Of a stretch of DNA of 64,000 nucleotides, positions 19,766 to 28,480 are shown in pieces. The first letter of the stretch is position 1. Each line of letters begins with the position of its first letter. The notes under the pieces are model-generated. The model did no database searches. It was not told the origin of the DNA and worked only from the letters and a program-made list of their open reading frames with translations. The stretch is from GCA-2718815 sp963578105. GTDB lineage: Bacteria; Planctomycetota; Planctomycetia; Pirellulales; Pirellulaceae. The translations under genes were made by a program, and so were the position numbers. The stretch covers positions 1-64,000 of the forward strand of contig CAUZBP010000012.1 in assembly GCA_963578105.1 (NCBI GenBank). Reading direction: 5' to 3'.

Positions 19766-21235
19766 ATGTTGAGAATTTCCGGACAACCCGGCAAGGATGT
19801 TTGCGATCAGAACCTGGTTCCAAGTCGCCGCGATATTTTGCGAGTGGGTGGTGCTGGCATGTTGGGATTGTCACTGGGTTCGATGTTCCAGCTCCAGGCA
19901 CAAGCCAATCAGGCGGGCCAGCGGGGTGGTCCCGGTTGGGGCAAAGCCAAAAGTGTCATTATGCTTTATCTTCAGGGCGGTCCCAGCCATTTGGACCTTT
20001 GGGATCCCAAAGAAAACGCACCCGAAAACGTCCGTAGCACGTATCCCAACATCTCGACAAAAATTCCTGGGGTTCAGTTTACCGAGGTCCTTCCCAAACT
20101 GGCGGAGATCAATGACCGGTTCACTCTCATCCGCTCGATGGGCTATACCCCTTACGGACTGTTCAACCACACTGCGGCCATTTATCAGATGATGACCGGT
20201 TACACCACGGACAAAGTCAGTACCTCCGGGCAACTGGAACCCCCCAGCCCCAAGGACTTCCCCAATTTCGGGTCGAACATCGTTCGTCTGCAACCGCTCG
20301 ACCAGCCCATGCTGCCGTTCGTGATGTTACCACGACCGCTTCAGGAAAGTGGGGTGGTGGGCAAAGGTGGTTCGGCCGGTTTTCTAGGCAAATCATTCGA
20401 TCCCTACACGTTGTATCCTGATGGGGACGATATGGACATGCAAAAAATGGACCGCATCAACATTGCTGACCTCCAACTTCGCCCGGACATTTTCCCAGAA
20501 CGGCTGCAGCGACGTGCTCGATTGCGAGACTTCGTCAATCAACAGATGCCGGAAGTCGATCGTGCGGTGCAGGACTTGAAGCTCAACGAGTACTACGATC
20601 GGGCTTTGAGTCTCGTGGTCTCCGGCCGGGCGCGCGACGCATTTCAACTGAACGCCGAGTCGGATGCATTGCGTGACGCCTACGGTCGCAACACATTCGG
20701 TCAAAGTTGTCTGCTCGCCCGGCGGCTCGTCGAAGCGGGGACGCGCGTCGTCGAGGTCATCTGGCCCAAAGTGGCGAATTCCGATAATCACTCCTGGGAT
20801 CATCACATGGGGCTCACCAAACGTATGAAGCAGCAATCCGGTCCTATGCTCGATCAAGGCTTATCCGCTCTGGTGACTGATTTAGACTCGCGTGGATTGC
20901 TCGACGAAACCCTGCTTGTCGCCGTCGGTGAATTCGGCCGTTCGCCACAAAAAGGTGTCAGTACCTCCGGAAACAATAACAGCGCTGATGGACGAGACCA
21001 CTGGCCCTACTGCTACACGGCCTGTATTGCCGGGGCGGGCATCAAACGGGGATACGTCCATGGCAAGTCGGATAAGACCGCTTCGTCTCCCGTTGAGGAT
21101 CCGGTACATCCGGGCGAGTTGTTGGCCACGATCTACCATGCCTGTGGAATCGATCCCGAAACGCTTGTCTACAATCACTTGAACCAGCCGCGTGAGTTGG
21201 TCAAAGCAAAGGCGGTCTCGGCGTTGTTCGCGTAA
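19766..21235 (+). CDS. DUF1501 protein, Tat-exported, alkaline-phosphatase/sulfatase fold
   Basis: This 489-residue protein has a twin-arginine signal (PSRRDILRVGGAGMLGLSLGS, residues about 19-39), so it should be exported folded. The core is DUF1501: IMLYLQGGPSHLDLWDPKENAP near the start, FGQSCLLARRLVEAGTRVVEV in the middle, VAVGEFGRSP and NNSADGRDHWPY later. The fold is related to alkaline phosphatases and sulfatases, but enzymatic activity is unproven. AAGGA lies nine bases before the ATG. DUF1501 proteins are nearly always encoded next to a DUF1549/DUF1553 protein, as here and again at 35-39 kb, implying joint function. Confidence 0.92.
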   Translation: MLRISGQPGKDVCDQNLVPSRRDILRVGGAGMLGLSLGSMFQLQAQANQAGQRGGPGWGKAKSVIMLYLQGGPSHLDLWDPKENAPENVRSTYPNISTKIPGVQFTEVLPKLAEINDRFTLIRSMGYTPYGLFNHTAAIYQMMTGYTTDKVSTSGQLEPPSPKDFPNFGSNIVRLQPLDQPMLPFVMLPRPLQESGVVGKGGSAGFLGKSFDPYTLYPDGDDMDMQKMDRINIADLQLRPDIFPERLQRRARLRDFVNQQMPEVDRAVQDLKLNEYYDRALSLVVSGRARDAFQLNAESDALRDAYGRNTFGQSCLLARRLVEAGTRVVEVIWPKVANSDNHSWDHHMGLTKRMKQQSGPMLDQGLSALVTDLDSRGLLDETLLVAVGEFGRSPQKGVSTSGNNNSADGRDHWPYCYTACIAGAGIKRGYVHGKSDKTASSPVEDPVHPGELLATIYHACGIDPETLVYNHLNQPRELVKAKAVSALFA

Positions 21236-21326
21236 GCACGACGTTGCTCTTGCCATATCAGCCGGCGCGGATGTCCAGGCACATCGGTTGGCTGCATTTT
21301 CTACAGGATCGTCAGGGCGCACCTGT

Positions 21327-21350
21327 TAGAATTCCAGCCCGGAAATTCTA
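21327..21350. terminator. Weak hairpin between convergent genes
   Basis: TAGAATTCC (21327-21335) pairs with GGAAATTCTA (21341-21350) apart from one bulged base, with a five-base loop. It overlaps the stop codon of the MFS gene and lies 92 bp beyond the DUF1501 stop. No T-run follows on either strand, so terminator activity is uncertain. Confidence 0.25.
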
Positions 21351-22658
21351 CACATCCTTGGACTGGTCTACACGCTCTGGATTAACAAACGGCAACAGCA
21401 GGAGCGGCAACCCCAACGCCACCGCCGCAAACCAGAAACTCTGTGCATACGTAAAGTCGTAGCTGTCGCTCAACGGACCAACGAGCTTGTTGCCGATTAC
21501 GTGTCCGATGTTACTGACGGTCATATAGACTGTGAATATCGTGGCAGCAGCTTTGGTCCAGGTAATTCGCATCCCCATCGAAAGGAACCCCACACTGCCG
21601 ATCGCCATCACGCCCGGGTAAAACAGCAGGTAACCGCCGGCAAACCACGATTTGTCCCAGTGTTCGGGGAAGGCTGCAAAACATGCCGTCAGCAGCCCGA
21701 ACAAGCCAAAGCCGATCGTCATCACTTTCCGTCGACCGATCCGATCCGCCAAGAATCCTCCTAACAGTGCGCCGGTCATTTCAGGCAGGACAGCGGCACC
21801 CGAAACCTGGGAGACTTGAAGGAAGCTCCAACCGAGCTCTTGTGTATACAACGGTTTGGTGATCACTTCGACAATGCCCCAGCCAACCGTGCTGAGCGTG
21901 CCGAAGACCAGGAATATAGAAGTTGTCGTTAACGAAAAGGCCCGACGTACGTCAATGAGGACCTCCAGTGGGCTGCGCAAACTGGTAGGTGTCTCCGGCT
22001 GTCCATTGTCAGGATCGGGGTAGGAAGGTTGTACGGGGCGAATGCTCCAGGGAAATCGTTTTTCTCCCGGCCGCTCCAGCAGCAGCAATGGAAAGAGCAT
22101 GATCAGGACCAGAAGGACAAACTGAGCCAGCACCGCGGCGGGTAGACCCCAAAAATAGATCATGTGGGCCATCACCGTAGCGCCCACGGCCTTGCCGATC
22201 AGCTTGGAGCCCCACATCATGCCGTTGGTACGTCCCTGTTCGGCAACAGGCAACACATCGATTGCAAGCGCATCGGTGGCAACGTCCTGCAGCGAAGCGA
22301 AGCAGTTGTGGATGAAGAACATCCATCCCAACAGCCGCAAGTTCTCCGAAAGGTCGCCCAGCATCAGGATGCCGAGCAGGGAGACGGCCATCATCAACTC
22401 GGCACCGATGATCCAGGGCCGACGACGGCCCATGGAACGAATGGTAATCGTGTCGATCAGCGGGGCCCACACCAGTTTGAACGTCCAGGGCACCAGCACA
22501 ATCGCTGTCAGTTCGCCCGCCGCCGCCTGACTGATCCCTTTCTCTCCCGTCAGGTAAGCAACCAAAGCGGTTACCATGAAACCCCAGGGAACCCCTTGGG
22601 CGAAGTACATCGCACAGAGCATGGTCACCCGGTGTGTGCGGTTGTCGACAAGGGCCAT
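21348..22658 (-). CDS. Major facilitator superfamily transporter, AmpG-like
   Basis: This 436-residue protein has 12 predicted membrane helices. CAMYFAQGVPWGFMVTALVAYL in helix 1 and LVPWTFKLVWAPLIDTITIRSMGRRRPWII after helix 2 are typical of the AmpG/acetyl-CoA-transporter branch of the MFS. GFLADRIGRRKVM is the matching loop in the second half. AmpG proteins import muropeptides, but the branch is broad and the substrate here is unknown. A start at 22658 with GGATGG upstream fits. It lies 22 bp downstream of the acetyltransferase gene on the same strand, so the two are probably co-transcribed. Confidence 0.88.
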   Translation of the reverse strand: MALVDNRTHRVTMLCAMYFAQGVPWGFMVTALVAYLTGEKGISQAAAGELTAIVLVPWTFKLVWAPLIDTITIRSMGRRRPWIIGAELMMAVSLLGILMLGDLSENLRLLGWMFFIHNCFASLQDVATDALAIDVLPVAEQGRTNGMMWGSKLIGKAVGATVMAHMIYFWGLPAAVLAQFVLLVLIMLFPLLLLERPGEKRFPWSIRPVQPSYPDPDNGQPETPTSLRSPLEVLIDVRRAFSLTTTSIFLVFGTLSTVGWGIVEVITKPLYTQELGWSFLQVSQVSGAAVLPEMTGALLGGFLADRIGRRKVMTIGFGLFGLLTACFAAFPEHWDKSWFAGGYLLFYPGVMAIGSVGFLSMGMRITWTKAAATIFTVYMTVSNIGHVIGNKLVGPLSDSYDFTYAQSFWFAAVALGLPLLLLPFVNPERVDQSKDV

Positions 22659-22680
22659 GAAAATCCATCCATTAAAAAAA

Positions 22681-23763
22681 CTAAGGCGTGTTAATCCCTG
22701 GCCAGTTACATTGCCCGCAGGTCACAACCCCCGGCTCATCCGTCCAGTCGTCAAACTGCTCGAAGCTCTCCCAGGGCGGTGGATCATTCGCCGCACAACG
22801 GTGGTGTTCGCGAATCCGTCCACGGTATGCCGGACATTCGGTGCGCGGTTCTGAGGCTTCCTGAAACAGGACAGGATTCACAGGTTCGCGGGAGGCCTGC
22901 AAAAATCGTTGCCACGCGTCCCTATCACGACGACCCTGCCAACATTGTAACATCCGCTGCGTCTTTTCTACCGCGTCCTGCTGTGGATCGTAGGTCTCTT
23001 TCATCGGACGCAACACAAGACACCAGGGGTCGTCTTCTGTCACGGTCCACAGAAAAGAACCCAGATCGCGCGCGCCCATGGCGTGACAGGCAGCTTGTCC
23101 GATACGCATGGTGCGCACCAAATCTGCTGCAACCAGGGTCTGGAACAACAGCTCAGGAAAATGATACTGGATACGGCGGCCACTGGTGGTATAGGTCGCG
23201 TGACGACGTGCTGGATCGATCGCTGACAAGTAAGGCACGTTGCGTACATCTTCAACGGCGTGGATGTTCGTGAGCGAGTTGACACCAACACCCAGCAGCA
23301 GGAGTTTGCCGTCTCGTTCCATCAGGCGAAAAAAAGGGGAGTCGTGCCCGCAGGGCGTGGGGCTGTGCCCATGTCCTTCCAGCAGAAACTCGGCGTCGCC
23401 ACCAACTCCCACCCAGGAGTGGGTCGGATGGCAGCTACGAAGGCAGTCCGATTGCTCTCGCAGTGTCTCGCCAATCTTTCCTGTAAAACCCTGCTGGCCG
23501 CTGGTACAGAGTCGTTGGGGGCACTGGGTCAGGCACAGGCTCAGTGCGTAGTTGTCCGACCGAATCGCGTCGCGGAAGGACGGCATAATGACGCCGCCCG
23601 TCGGGCCGGTGGCCTCACGTAAGGCCGCTATCACCGTTTCGGCCCCACCCTCCACGTGACCAAACCGAGAAAGCGAAGCGTGAACCATGATGTGACTTGT
23701 GGGGCGAATCCCCAGTCGCCCGAGGCGCTCTACCATTGCCGCTTGCGTTACATGGTTGGTCAT
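22681..23763 (-). CDS. AAC(3)-fold N-acetyltransferase with cysteine-containing C-terminal extension
   Basis: The first 270 of 360 residues match the aminoglycoside 3-N-acetyltransferase family: IMVHASLSRFGHVEGGAETVI, SCHPTHSWVGVG, LLLLGVGVNSLTNIHAVED. These enzymes transfer acetyl from acetyl-CoA to an amine. Many chromosomal members act on non-antibiotic substrates, so resistance should not be inferred. The last 60 residues add a CPAYRGRIREHHRC and a CGQC pair, a possible zinc site. AAGGGAATC precedes the ATG. The MFS gene follows 22 bp downstream; the pair might modify and transport one amine-bearing compound, but that is speculation. Confidence 0.85.
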   Translation of the reverse strand: MTNHVTQAAMVERLGRLGIRPTSHIMVHASLSRFGHVEGGAETVIAALREATGPTGGVIMPSFRDAIRSDNYALSLCLTQCPQRLCTSGQQGFTGKIGETLREQSDCLRSCHPTHSWVGVGGDAEFLLEGHGHSPTPCGHDSPFFRLMERDGKLLLLGVGVNSLTNIHAVEDVRNVPYLSAIDPARRHATYTTSGRRIQYHFPELLFQTLVAADLVRTMRIGQAACHAMGARDLGSFLWTVTEDDPWCLVLRPMKETYDPQQDAVEKTQRMLQCWQGRRDRDAWQRFLQASREPVNPVLFQEASEPRTECPAYRGRIREHHRCAANDPPPWESFEQFDDWTDEPGVVTCGQCNWPGINTP

Positions 23764-23878
23764 GATTCCCTTGTTCGCTGGCGAAAACCTGGTGGACCGA
23801 CGGTATATTTCAAAACTAGCGTGCGAGTGAATCGACCCTTTGACCTACGGCTCCCCCAAGCAGCTGGCAAGTTTAGCT

Positions 23879-24295
23879 TCAGACAGGCGCAAACGTCAAC
23901 GAGGTTGTTACGTCGTCGCCCACAGCCCGTTGCGCAAATCGCGCCACGAGCCGCATTCCCACCTGAATCTCTTCCGGTTGTCGAGCGTCGACTCCCTCCA
24001 CACGGGCCACAACGCGCGGTCCTTCTGCCAACTCGATCACCGCCGAACAGTAGGGGTTGTTTCTGTCAAATCCCTGCTCGGTCATGAATGGCGGCCCGAT
24101 GGCGATGCAGGTGAACGCGGCCAGCTTGCCGGTTCCCTGCATTTGCTGCCACTCCATTTGAGCCTGCTGGCACGCGCTACAGCGGCCGCGGGGAGGCACG
24201 TAAAGAGCGCCACATGCAGTGCACCTGGAACCCATCAGTTTTTCTTCTTCGAGATACTGTTGATAACCATAATCGCTAATGGGTTGTTCGTCCAC
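23879..24295 (-). CDS. Zn-ribbon/OB-fold acyl-CoA-binding protein (DUF35)
   Basis: This 138-residue protein has an N-terminal rubredoxin-like zinc ribbon (CTACGALYVPPRGRCSAC) followed by an OB-fold (GTGKLAAFTCIAIGPPF ... GPRVVARVEGV). DUF35 proteins bind thiolases or HMG-CoA synthases and channel acyl-CoA. The start is GTG at 24295; its GGAGATAA ribosome binding site overlaps the TAA of the thiolase gene, so translation is probably coupled. Gene order thiolase then DUF35 is typical of thiolase/DUF35 complexes. Confidence 0.9.
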   Translation of the reverse strand: MDEQPISDYGYQQYLEEEKLMGSRCTACGALYVPPRGRCSACQQAQMEWQQMQGTGKLAAFTCIAIGPPFMTEQGFDRNNPYCSAVIELAEGPRVVARVEGVDARQPEEIQVGMRLVARFAQRAVGDDVTTSLTFAPV

Positions 24296-24298
24296 GAG

Positions 24299-25564
24299 TT
24301 ATCTCCGTTCCAGGATCGTGAAGGTGCAGGTGCCTCCCGTTCCCCCCAAATTGTGAGCCGCACCAAAGCGTAGATCGGGGTGCGGCACCTGCCGCTTTCC
24401 CGCCTTGTTCCTGAGCTGTTCCCAGACCTCGATCAGCTGCGCCGCACCTGTTGCACCCACCGGGTGCCCTTTACACTTCAGTCCCCCCGAAGTGTTGATC
24501 GGTTTGGGTCCGTCAAGCCGTGTCAGGCCATCAGCGACAGCTTGGTAACCTTGCCCCGGTTTAAAAAATCCCAGATCCTCGATGTGCATGATTTCGGCGA
24601 TCGAGAAGCAGTCGTGAACTTCTGCAAACTGTATGTCTTGAGGTGTCAAATCCGACATTCCATAAGCCTCTTGTGCTGCATGTCGGGTAGCTTCAAAGCA
24701 GGTCAGGTCCTCGGTCGCGTGGAGCGCCCGTCCACTGGCTTGCCCAAGTCCAACCACATAGAGCGGATCTTCGGTGAACGACCTGGCGATTTCTTCGCCC
24801 ACCAATAAAATACAGGCAGCTCCGTCACTGATGGGACTGCAATCGAACAGATGCATCGGCCAGGCTACGACCGGATTGGCCTGCGGATCGCCGAGGAACT
24901 GTTTTTCGTCCTTCCACCCTGGAACCGGACTGCCTTTCTTCTTCGCCTTGATGGCCCTCGACGCCATGATGTCTTGGATCGATCGTTGAAACTGGGCTTT
25001 TGGATTCAATGGCGCGTTATTGTGACTCTTGATCGTGACATCCATCAAGTGTTCGCGCGTGGCGCCATATTTGTCGAAATAAGCAGTGGCGATAGCGCCA
25101 AAGACGCCTGGAAACGTGAAGCCGGCGGACCGTTCATACGGACTCGCCGCAAGCGCCAACCCTTCTGCAACTTGCTCGGTGGATTGCTTCGACATGTCCT
25201 CAAAACCACCCACCAGAACCACGTCATAAAATCCCGACGCGATGGAAAACACAGCCTCCCGGAAAGCGAGCGCGCTGGAAGCACAAGCTCCCTCGATGCG
25301 CGTGGCCGGCCTGGGAACCAGCCCCACTGTGTCCGCAAGGATTGCGCCCCAATGTGACTGTTGAACAAAAAAGTCGTTGGTGAAATTCCCCAGGTACAAC
25401 GCTTCGATGTCGCCCGGATCGACACCCCGATCGACCGAGGCAAGCATCTCCTGAAAAGCTTGTAAAAACAAGTCTTTCGAATCTCGATCAGCAAACATTC
25501 CAAATGGAGACATACCGGCGCCCACCATTGCGACACCCCTGCCTAGTTTTCTTTTTTTGATCAT
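24299..25564 (-). CDS. Thiolase-family acetyl-CoA acyltransferase
   Basis: This 421-residue protein has the nucleophilic cysteine C94 in RIEGACASSALAFREAV, EVHDCFSIAE and the C-terminal GHPVGATGAAQ with an active-site histidine. The lack of the standard second cysteine motif places it among SCP2-type thiolases, which often act on steroid side-chain, branched or unusual acyl-CoAs together with a DUF35 protein. It is probably cytoplasmic. The ATG at 25564 is chosen; a TTG seven codons upstream is possible. The upstream gap of over 650 bases holds the divergent MFS promoter. Confidence 0.9.
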   Translation of the reverse strand: MIKKRKLGRGVAMVGAGMSPFGMFADRDSKDLFLQAFQEMLASVDRGVDPGDIEALYLGNFTNDFFVQQSHWGAILADTVGLVPRPATRIEGACASSALAFREAVFSIASGFYDVVLVGGFEDMSKQSTEQVAEGLALAASPYERSAGFTFPGVFGAIATAYFDKYGATREHLMDVTIKSHNNAPLNPKAQFQRSIQDIMASRAIKAKKKGSPVPGWKDEKQFLGDPQANPVVAWPMHLFDCSPISDGAACILLVGEEIARSFTEDPLYVVGLGQASGRALHATEDLTCFEATRHAAQEAYGMSDLTPQDIQFAEVHDCFSIAEIMHIEDLGFFKPGQGYQAVADGLTRLDGPKPINTSGGLKCKGHPVGATGAAQLIEVWEQLRNKAGKRQVPHPDLRFGAAHNLGGTGGTCTFTILERR

Positions 25565-26032
25565 GACTTTTTCATTTCGGATCAACGGTCTCGCGGTTGG
25601 TAAGACCCGTGTTTCACATGACCAGATTAGTTCACGATCAACTCAGGTTCCCCGGCGTGATAATCCATGTGCCCCACACAACGTTTTCGTACCGACTCTG
25701 TCGATCAGTATACGGGTGCGATCACCGAATGGCACGCCCGGGTCAGCCGGGGCTTTATTTTTTTCAAGCCGCCTGTTTGGTGAACCTGCTGAAAACGCCC
25801 AGGTCCTTGCTGAGATGGGTAGCCGCCAGGGAACCTCTCGGGATGGTCCTTGGGTCACGGCCGGAGCCTTGAAGTGGAAAATGGATTGATTCCTTTCAAA
25901 AATTTCGATCGGGCCAAGCAGCCGTTTTTTTCGGATTATGGTCCTCACGTCAGGGAATAACTGGGACCTGCCGGGCGGTGCCGGCGGGCCTATCTGTTGG
26001 ACATCCACAAAGCGTGCGGATCAGTCTTTCAC

Positions 26033-26060
26033 TTGACAGTAAACATTTTCCTACTAACAT
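26033..26060 (+). promoter_or_regulatory. Strong sigma-70-like promoter upstream of MFS gene
   Basis: A perfect TTGACA (26033-26038) is followed after 16 bp by TAACAT (26055-26060). Transcription would start near 26067, giving a 5' leader of about 160 nt for the MFS gene that starts at 26226. From 25565 to this promoter I see no gene or repeat. Confidence 0.6.
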
Positions 26061-26162
26061 TTGCTCTTTGCCTGGGCAGATTGGACAACTCTCGACCGTG
26101 AACCGTCAGACCTGCCTGGGTGCGGTGCTGCAGAACGAGAAACTTTCTACCGGATTTTTAAG

Positions 26163-26210
26163 ACGTGGCCTGCTGGACCAACTCACAGCGGACGGTCCAG
26201 CAGGCCACGT
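26163..26210 (+). promoter_or_regulatory. Perfect 17-bp hairpin in the 5' leader of the MFS gene
   Basis: Bases 26163-26179 are perfectly complementary to 26194-26210 (arm ACGTGGCCTGCTGGACC), with a 14-base loop. The hairpin ends 15 bases before the ATG at 26226. There is no Shine-Dalgarno sequence in the space between and no T-run after the stem. A role in translation control or attenuation is inferred from position only. Confidence 0.7.
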
Positions 26211-26225
26211 TCGTACCACCTGCCT

Positions 26226-27386
26226 ATGCTCTACCTCATCACATGGTTCACCGACTTCGCCGGAGTTCTCTTCATTTTTGTGGGCACTCGCTACCTGTCC
26301 GAACAAAACGCGAGTCCCACGATGCTCGGCGCGCTCGGAGCTCTCTACTTTCTGGCGTCGGCCGTCAGTAGTGCCTGGGCAGGCACTGTCGCGGACCGTT
26401 GGGGATATCGCCAAGTGTCAATCGTTGGCATGGCATTGTTGGTCATCAGCCTGGGCGTCAACAGTTTCTGGCATGACGAATACTGGATATTCTGCGTTGT
26501 GTATGTCGCTGCGGGGATCGCATTCGGGATGATCTATCCGCCCCTCATGGCCTGGTTGGGCCACGGCCAGAGTGGCCAGACAGCCAGCCGTCGATACCTG
26601 TTTTTCTGTTTGGCGTTCAACCTGGGAATTGTTTCCGGGCAAATCACGGGCGGATGGGCGTTCGAGAAATTCGGTGTCGGGGTCGCCCTACTCATTGCAC
26701 TGACACTGGCTTCGTTAAATATGATTTTCATCTGCTTACACAAAGAAAATAACGACGAAGGCAATTTGGCTGCAGGCGGAGACGAGGGAACAGACGTGGA
26801 AGGCAATCTTTCGCAAGCATTCGCCCGCCTGGCGAGGTTCGCCAACTTTGGCGGCATGTTCTCAATGAGCATGCTGTGGTTCTTACTGCCACAATTAGTC
26901 ATTAGCCTCGACATTCCTGCAGATCGTCACGGATTGATCCTGGCAACCGGACGAATGGTCGTGATGGGCACCTATTTGTTGTTGTACCTGACTTCCTTCT
27001 GGCGTCACGAGTTTCGAATTACAGGTTGTGCCCAGACGATAGGAGTTGCCGGTTTGATCATTCTGTCCGTGGCCGATTCATCACTGGGATTGGCAGTGGG
27101 ACTTGCTGCCCTTTCGACCATGATGGGCTACAATTATTTTGCCAGTCTTTTCTACAATGCCACCGGTAGTTGTCATCAACATAAGGGACGGGCATTCGGA
27201 CTGAACGAAGCGTCACTGGGACTCGGTGCGGCAGGAGGTTCTTTAATCGGTGGGCTGACAGCTAATAATTTGGGGAGTCGGGCTCCCTTTCAACTGGCTG
27301 CGCTGTTGATCACGATTCTGTTGTTCGTCCAATGCATCGTATGGTGGAAGTCGATTCGGCCAGCACAGAAGCGTTTGCGTGGTTAG
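26226..27386 (+). CDS. MFS transporter, nucleoside:H+ symporter-like
   Basis: This 386-residue protein has 12 hydrophobic segments starting MLYLITWFTDFAGVLFIFVGTRYL. GTVADRWGYRQVSIVGM is the MFS loop between helices 2 and 3. GMIYPPLMAWLGHG and the cytoplasmic loop before SQAFARLARFANFGGMFSMSM divide the halves. The subfamily is uncertain; the substrate is unknown. An upstream in-frame start at 26061 would translate through the hairpin and add 55 hydrophilic residues, so I prefer 26226. It converges on the SDR gene with 31 bp between stops. Confidence 0.82.
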   Translation: MLYLITWFTDFAGVLFIFVGTRYLSEQNASPTMLGALGALYFLASAVSSAWAGTVADRWGYRQVSIVGMALLVISLGVNSFWHDEYWIFCVVYVAAGIAFGMIYPPLMAWLGHGQSGQTASRRYLFFCLAFNLGIVSGQITGGWAFEKFGVGVALLIALTLASLNMIFICLHKENNDEGNLAAGGDEGTDVEGNLSQAFARLARFANFGGMFSMSMLWFLLPQLVISLDIPADRHGLILATGRMVVMGTYLLLYLTSFWRHEFRITGCAQTIGVAGLIILSVADSSLGLAVGLAALSTMMGYNYFASLFYNATGSCHQHKGRAFGLNEASLGLGAAGGSLIGGLTANNLGSRAPFQLAALLITILLFVQCIVWWKSIRPAQKRLRG

Positions 27387-27417
27387 CCGGGCCGTAAAAC
27401 CCATCAGGACCGACAAC

Positions 27418-28224
27418 TTAGTGCCAGATTTCGAATCCACCGTCCACCGCGAGATTTTGCCCAACGACGTAGTCCGACGCAGAGGAAGCGAGAAATAGAA
27501 TCGCCCCCTTCAGATCGATACCATCCCTACCCATGCGTCCCAAAGCAGTTCGTTCACTGAAATCTTTCACAAAGCCATCCGAAAGATTGCGTTTAAACCC
27601 TCCCGGACTGATGGCATTGACGTACACGCCCTTGGGACCCAGCAGGCAGGCAAGATCTCTGGTGATTCCCAGCACGCCCGCTTTGGCTCCTGCATAATCA
27701 ATGGGCTGACCAGACATGTTGTTGCGATCGTACATCTTGCGGTCTCGTCCCACGAGACCAGCAACGGACGCAATGTTAATGATTTTTCCCGAGCGACGTT
27801 CTTCCATATGACGTCCAATCTCGCGACAACACCAAAGCGTCCCGGTCAGGTTCAAACGAATGAGGCCGTCGATGTCATCCGGGTCACGGTCAAACAAGTA
27901 TCCCGGACTTTCACCGAAACCACCACCGGCGTTGTTCACCAAGACGTCGATTCGGCCTTTCCATTCAATAGCACGATCCATCGTCTGGACGACGGCACCA
28001 GAATCGGTTTGGTCGAGTGCCAGTGCCAGCACGTCGATCGGATAGGTTTTTTTAAGTTCTTCGGCGGTTGACTCGGCGTTGGCTAGGTCACGCGACGTGA
28101 TCACCAGGTCCGCACCCGCAGCAGCAAGTACACAAGCAGCATCGTAGCCTAGGTCACGTGCCCCGCCCGTAACCAGTGCGACCCGGCCTTGCAAATCAAA
28201 CATTTCTTCGATTTCGTGGTGCAT
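27418..28224 (-). CDS. Short-chain dehydrogenase/reductase
   Basis: This 268-residue classical SDR has cofactor motif TGGARDLG (19-26), NNAG (97-100) and catalytic S153, Y177 and K181 (YAGAK), with a C-terminal VVGQNLAVDGGFEIW typical of gluconate 5-dehydrogenase- or sugar-dehydrogenase-like members. It oxidises or reduces an alcohol or sugar using NAD(P). CAGGAG precedes the ATG at 28224. It is divergent from the ABC sugar importer, so it may supply the oxidation step for the imported sugar; that link is inferred from location only. Confidence 0.92.
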   Translation of the reverse strand: MHHEIEEMFDLQGRVALVTGGARDLGYDAACVLAAAGADLVITSRDLANAESTAEELKKTYPIDVLALALDQTDSGAVVQTMDRAIEWKGRIDVLVNNAGGGFGESPGYLFDRDPDDIDGLIRLNLTGTLWCCREIGRHMEERRSGKIINIASVAGLVGRDRKMYDRNNMSGQPIDYAGAKAGVLGITRDLACLLGPKGVYVNAISPGGFKRNLSDGFVKDFSERTALGRMGRDGIDLKGAILFLASSASDYVVGQNLAVDGGFEIWH

Positions 28225-28480
28225 AACTCAGTACTCCTGTCGCGGATTTTCACGTTGGGTCTGAAAAACTTCCTGAATCACAAGCAGTCGCTTTTTTCAG
28301 TGGAAAACATTGTGACCCGGCAATCGTGCTCACAGAATAACAAACCCTGCCCGCGAAGAAAGCACCCAAACCAATCCCCGACCCTGAGAGCAGGCATTTC
28401 CCGCCTGCAATCCACTCTCTAGAATGGCAACCAACTCAACTTGGTCCAATCACTTCAATAAGAGATCCAGGGAGACACAC

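Noticed and set aside
22681..23763. Aminoglycoside resistance gene
   Set aside because: The fold fits AAC(3), but the sequence has a different tail and sits in an ordinary chromosomal context; resistance cannot be inferred.
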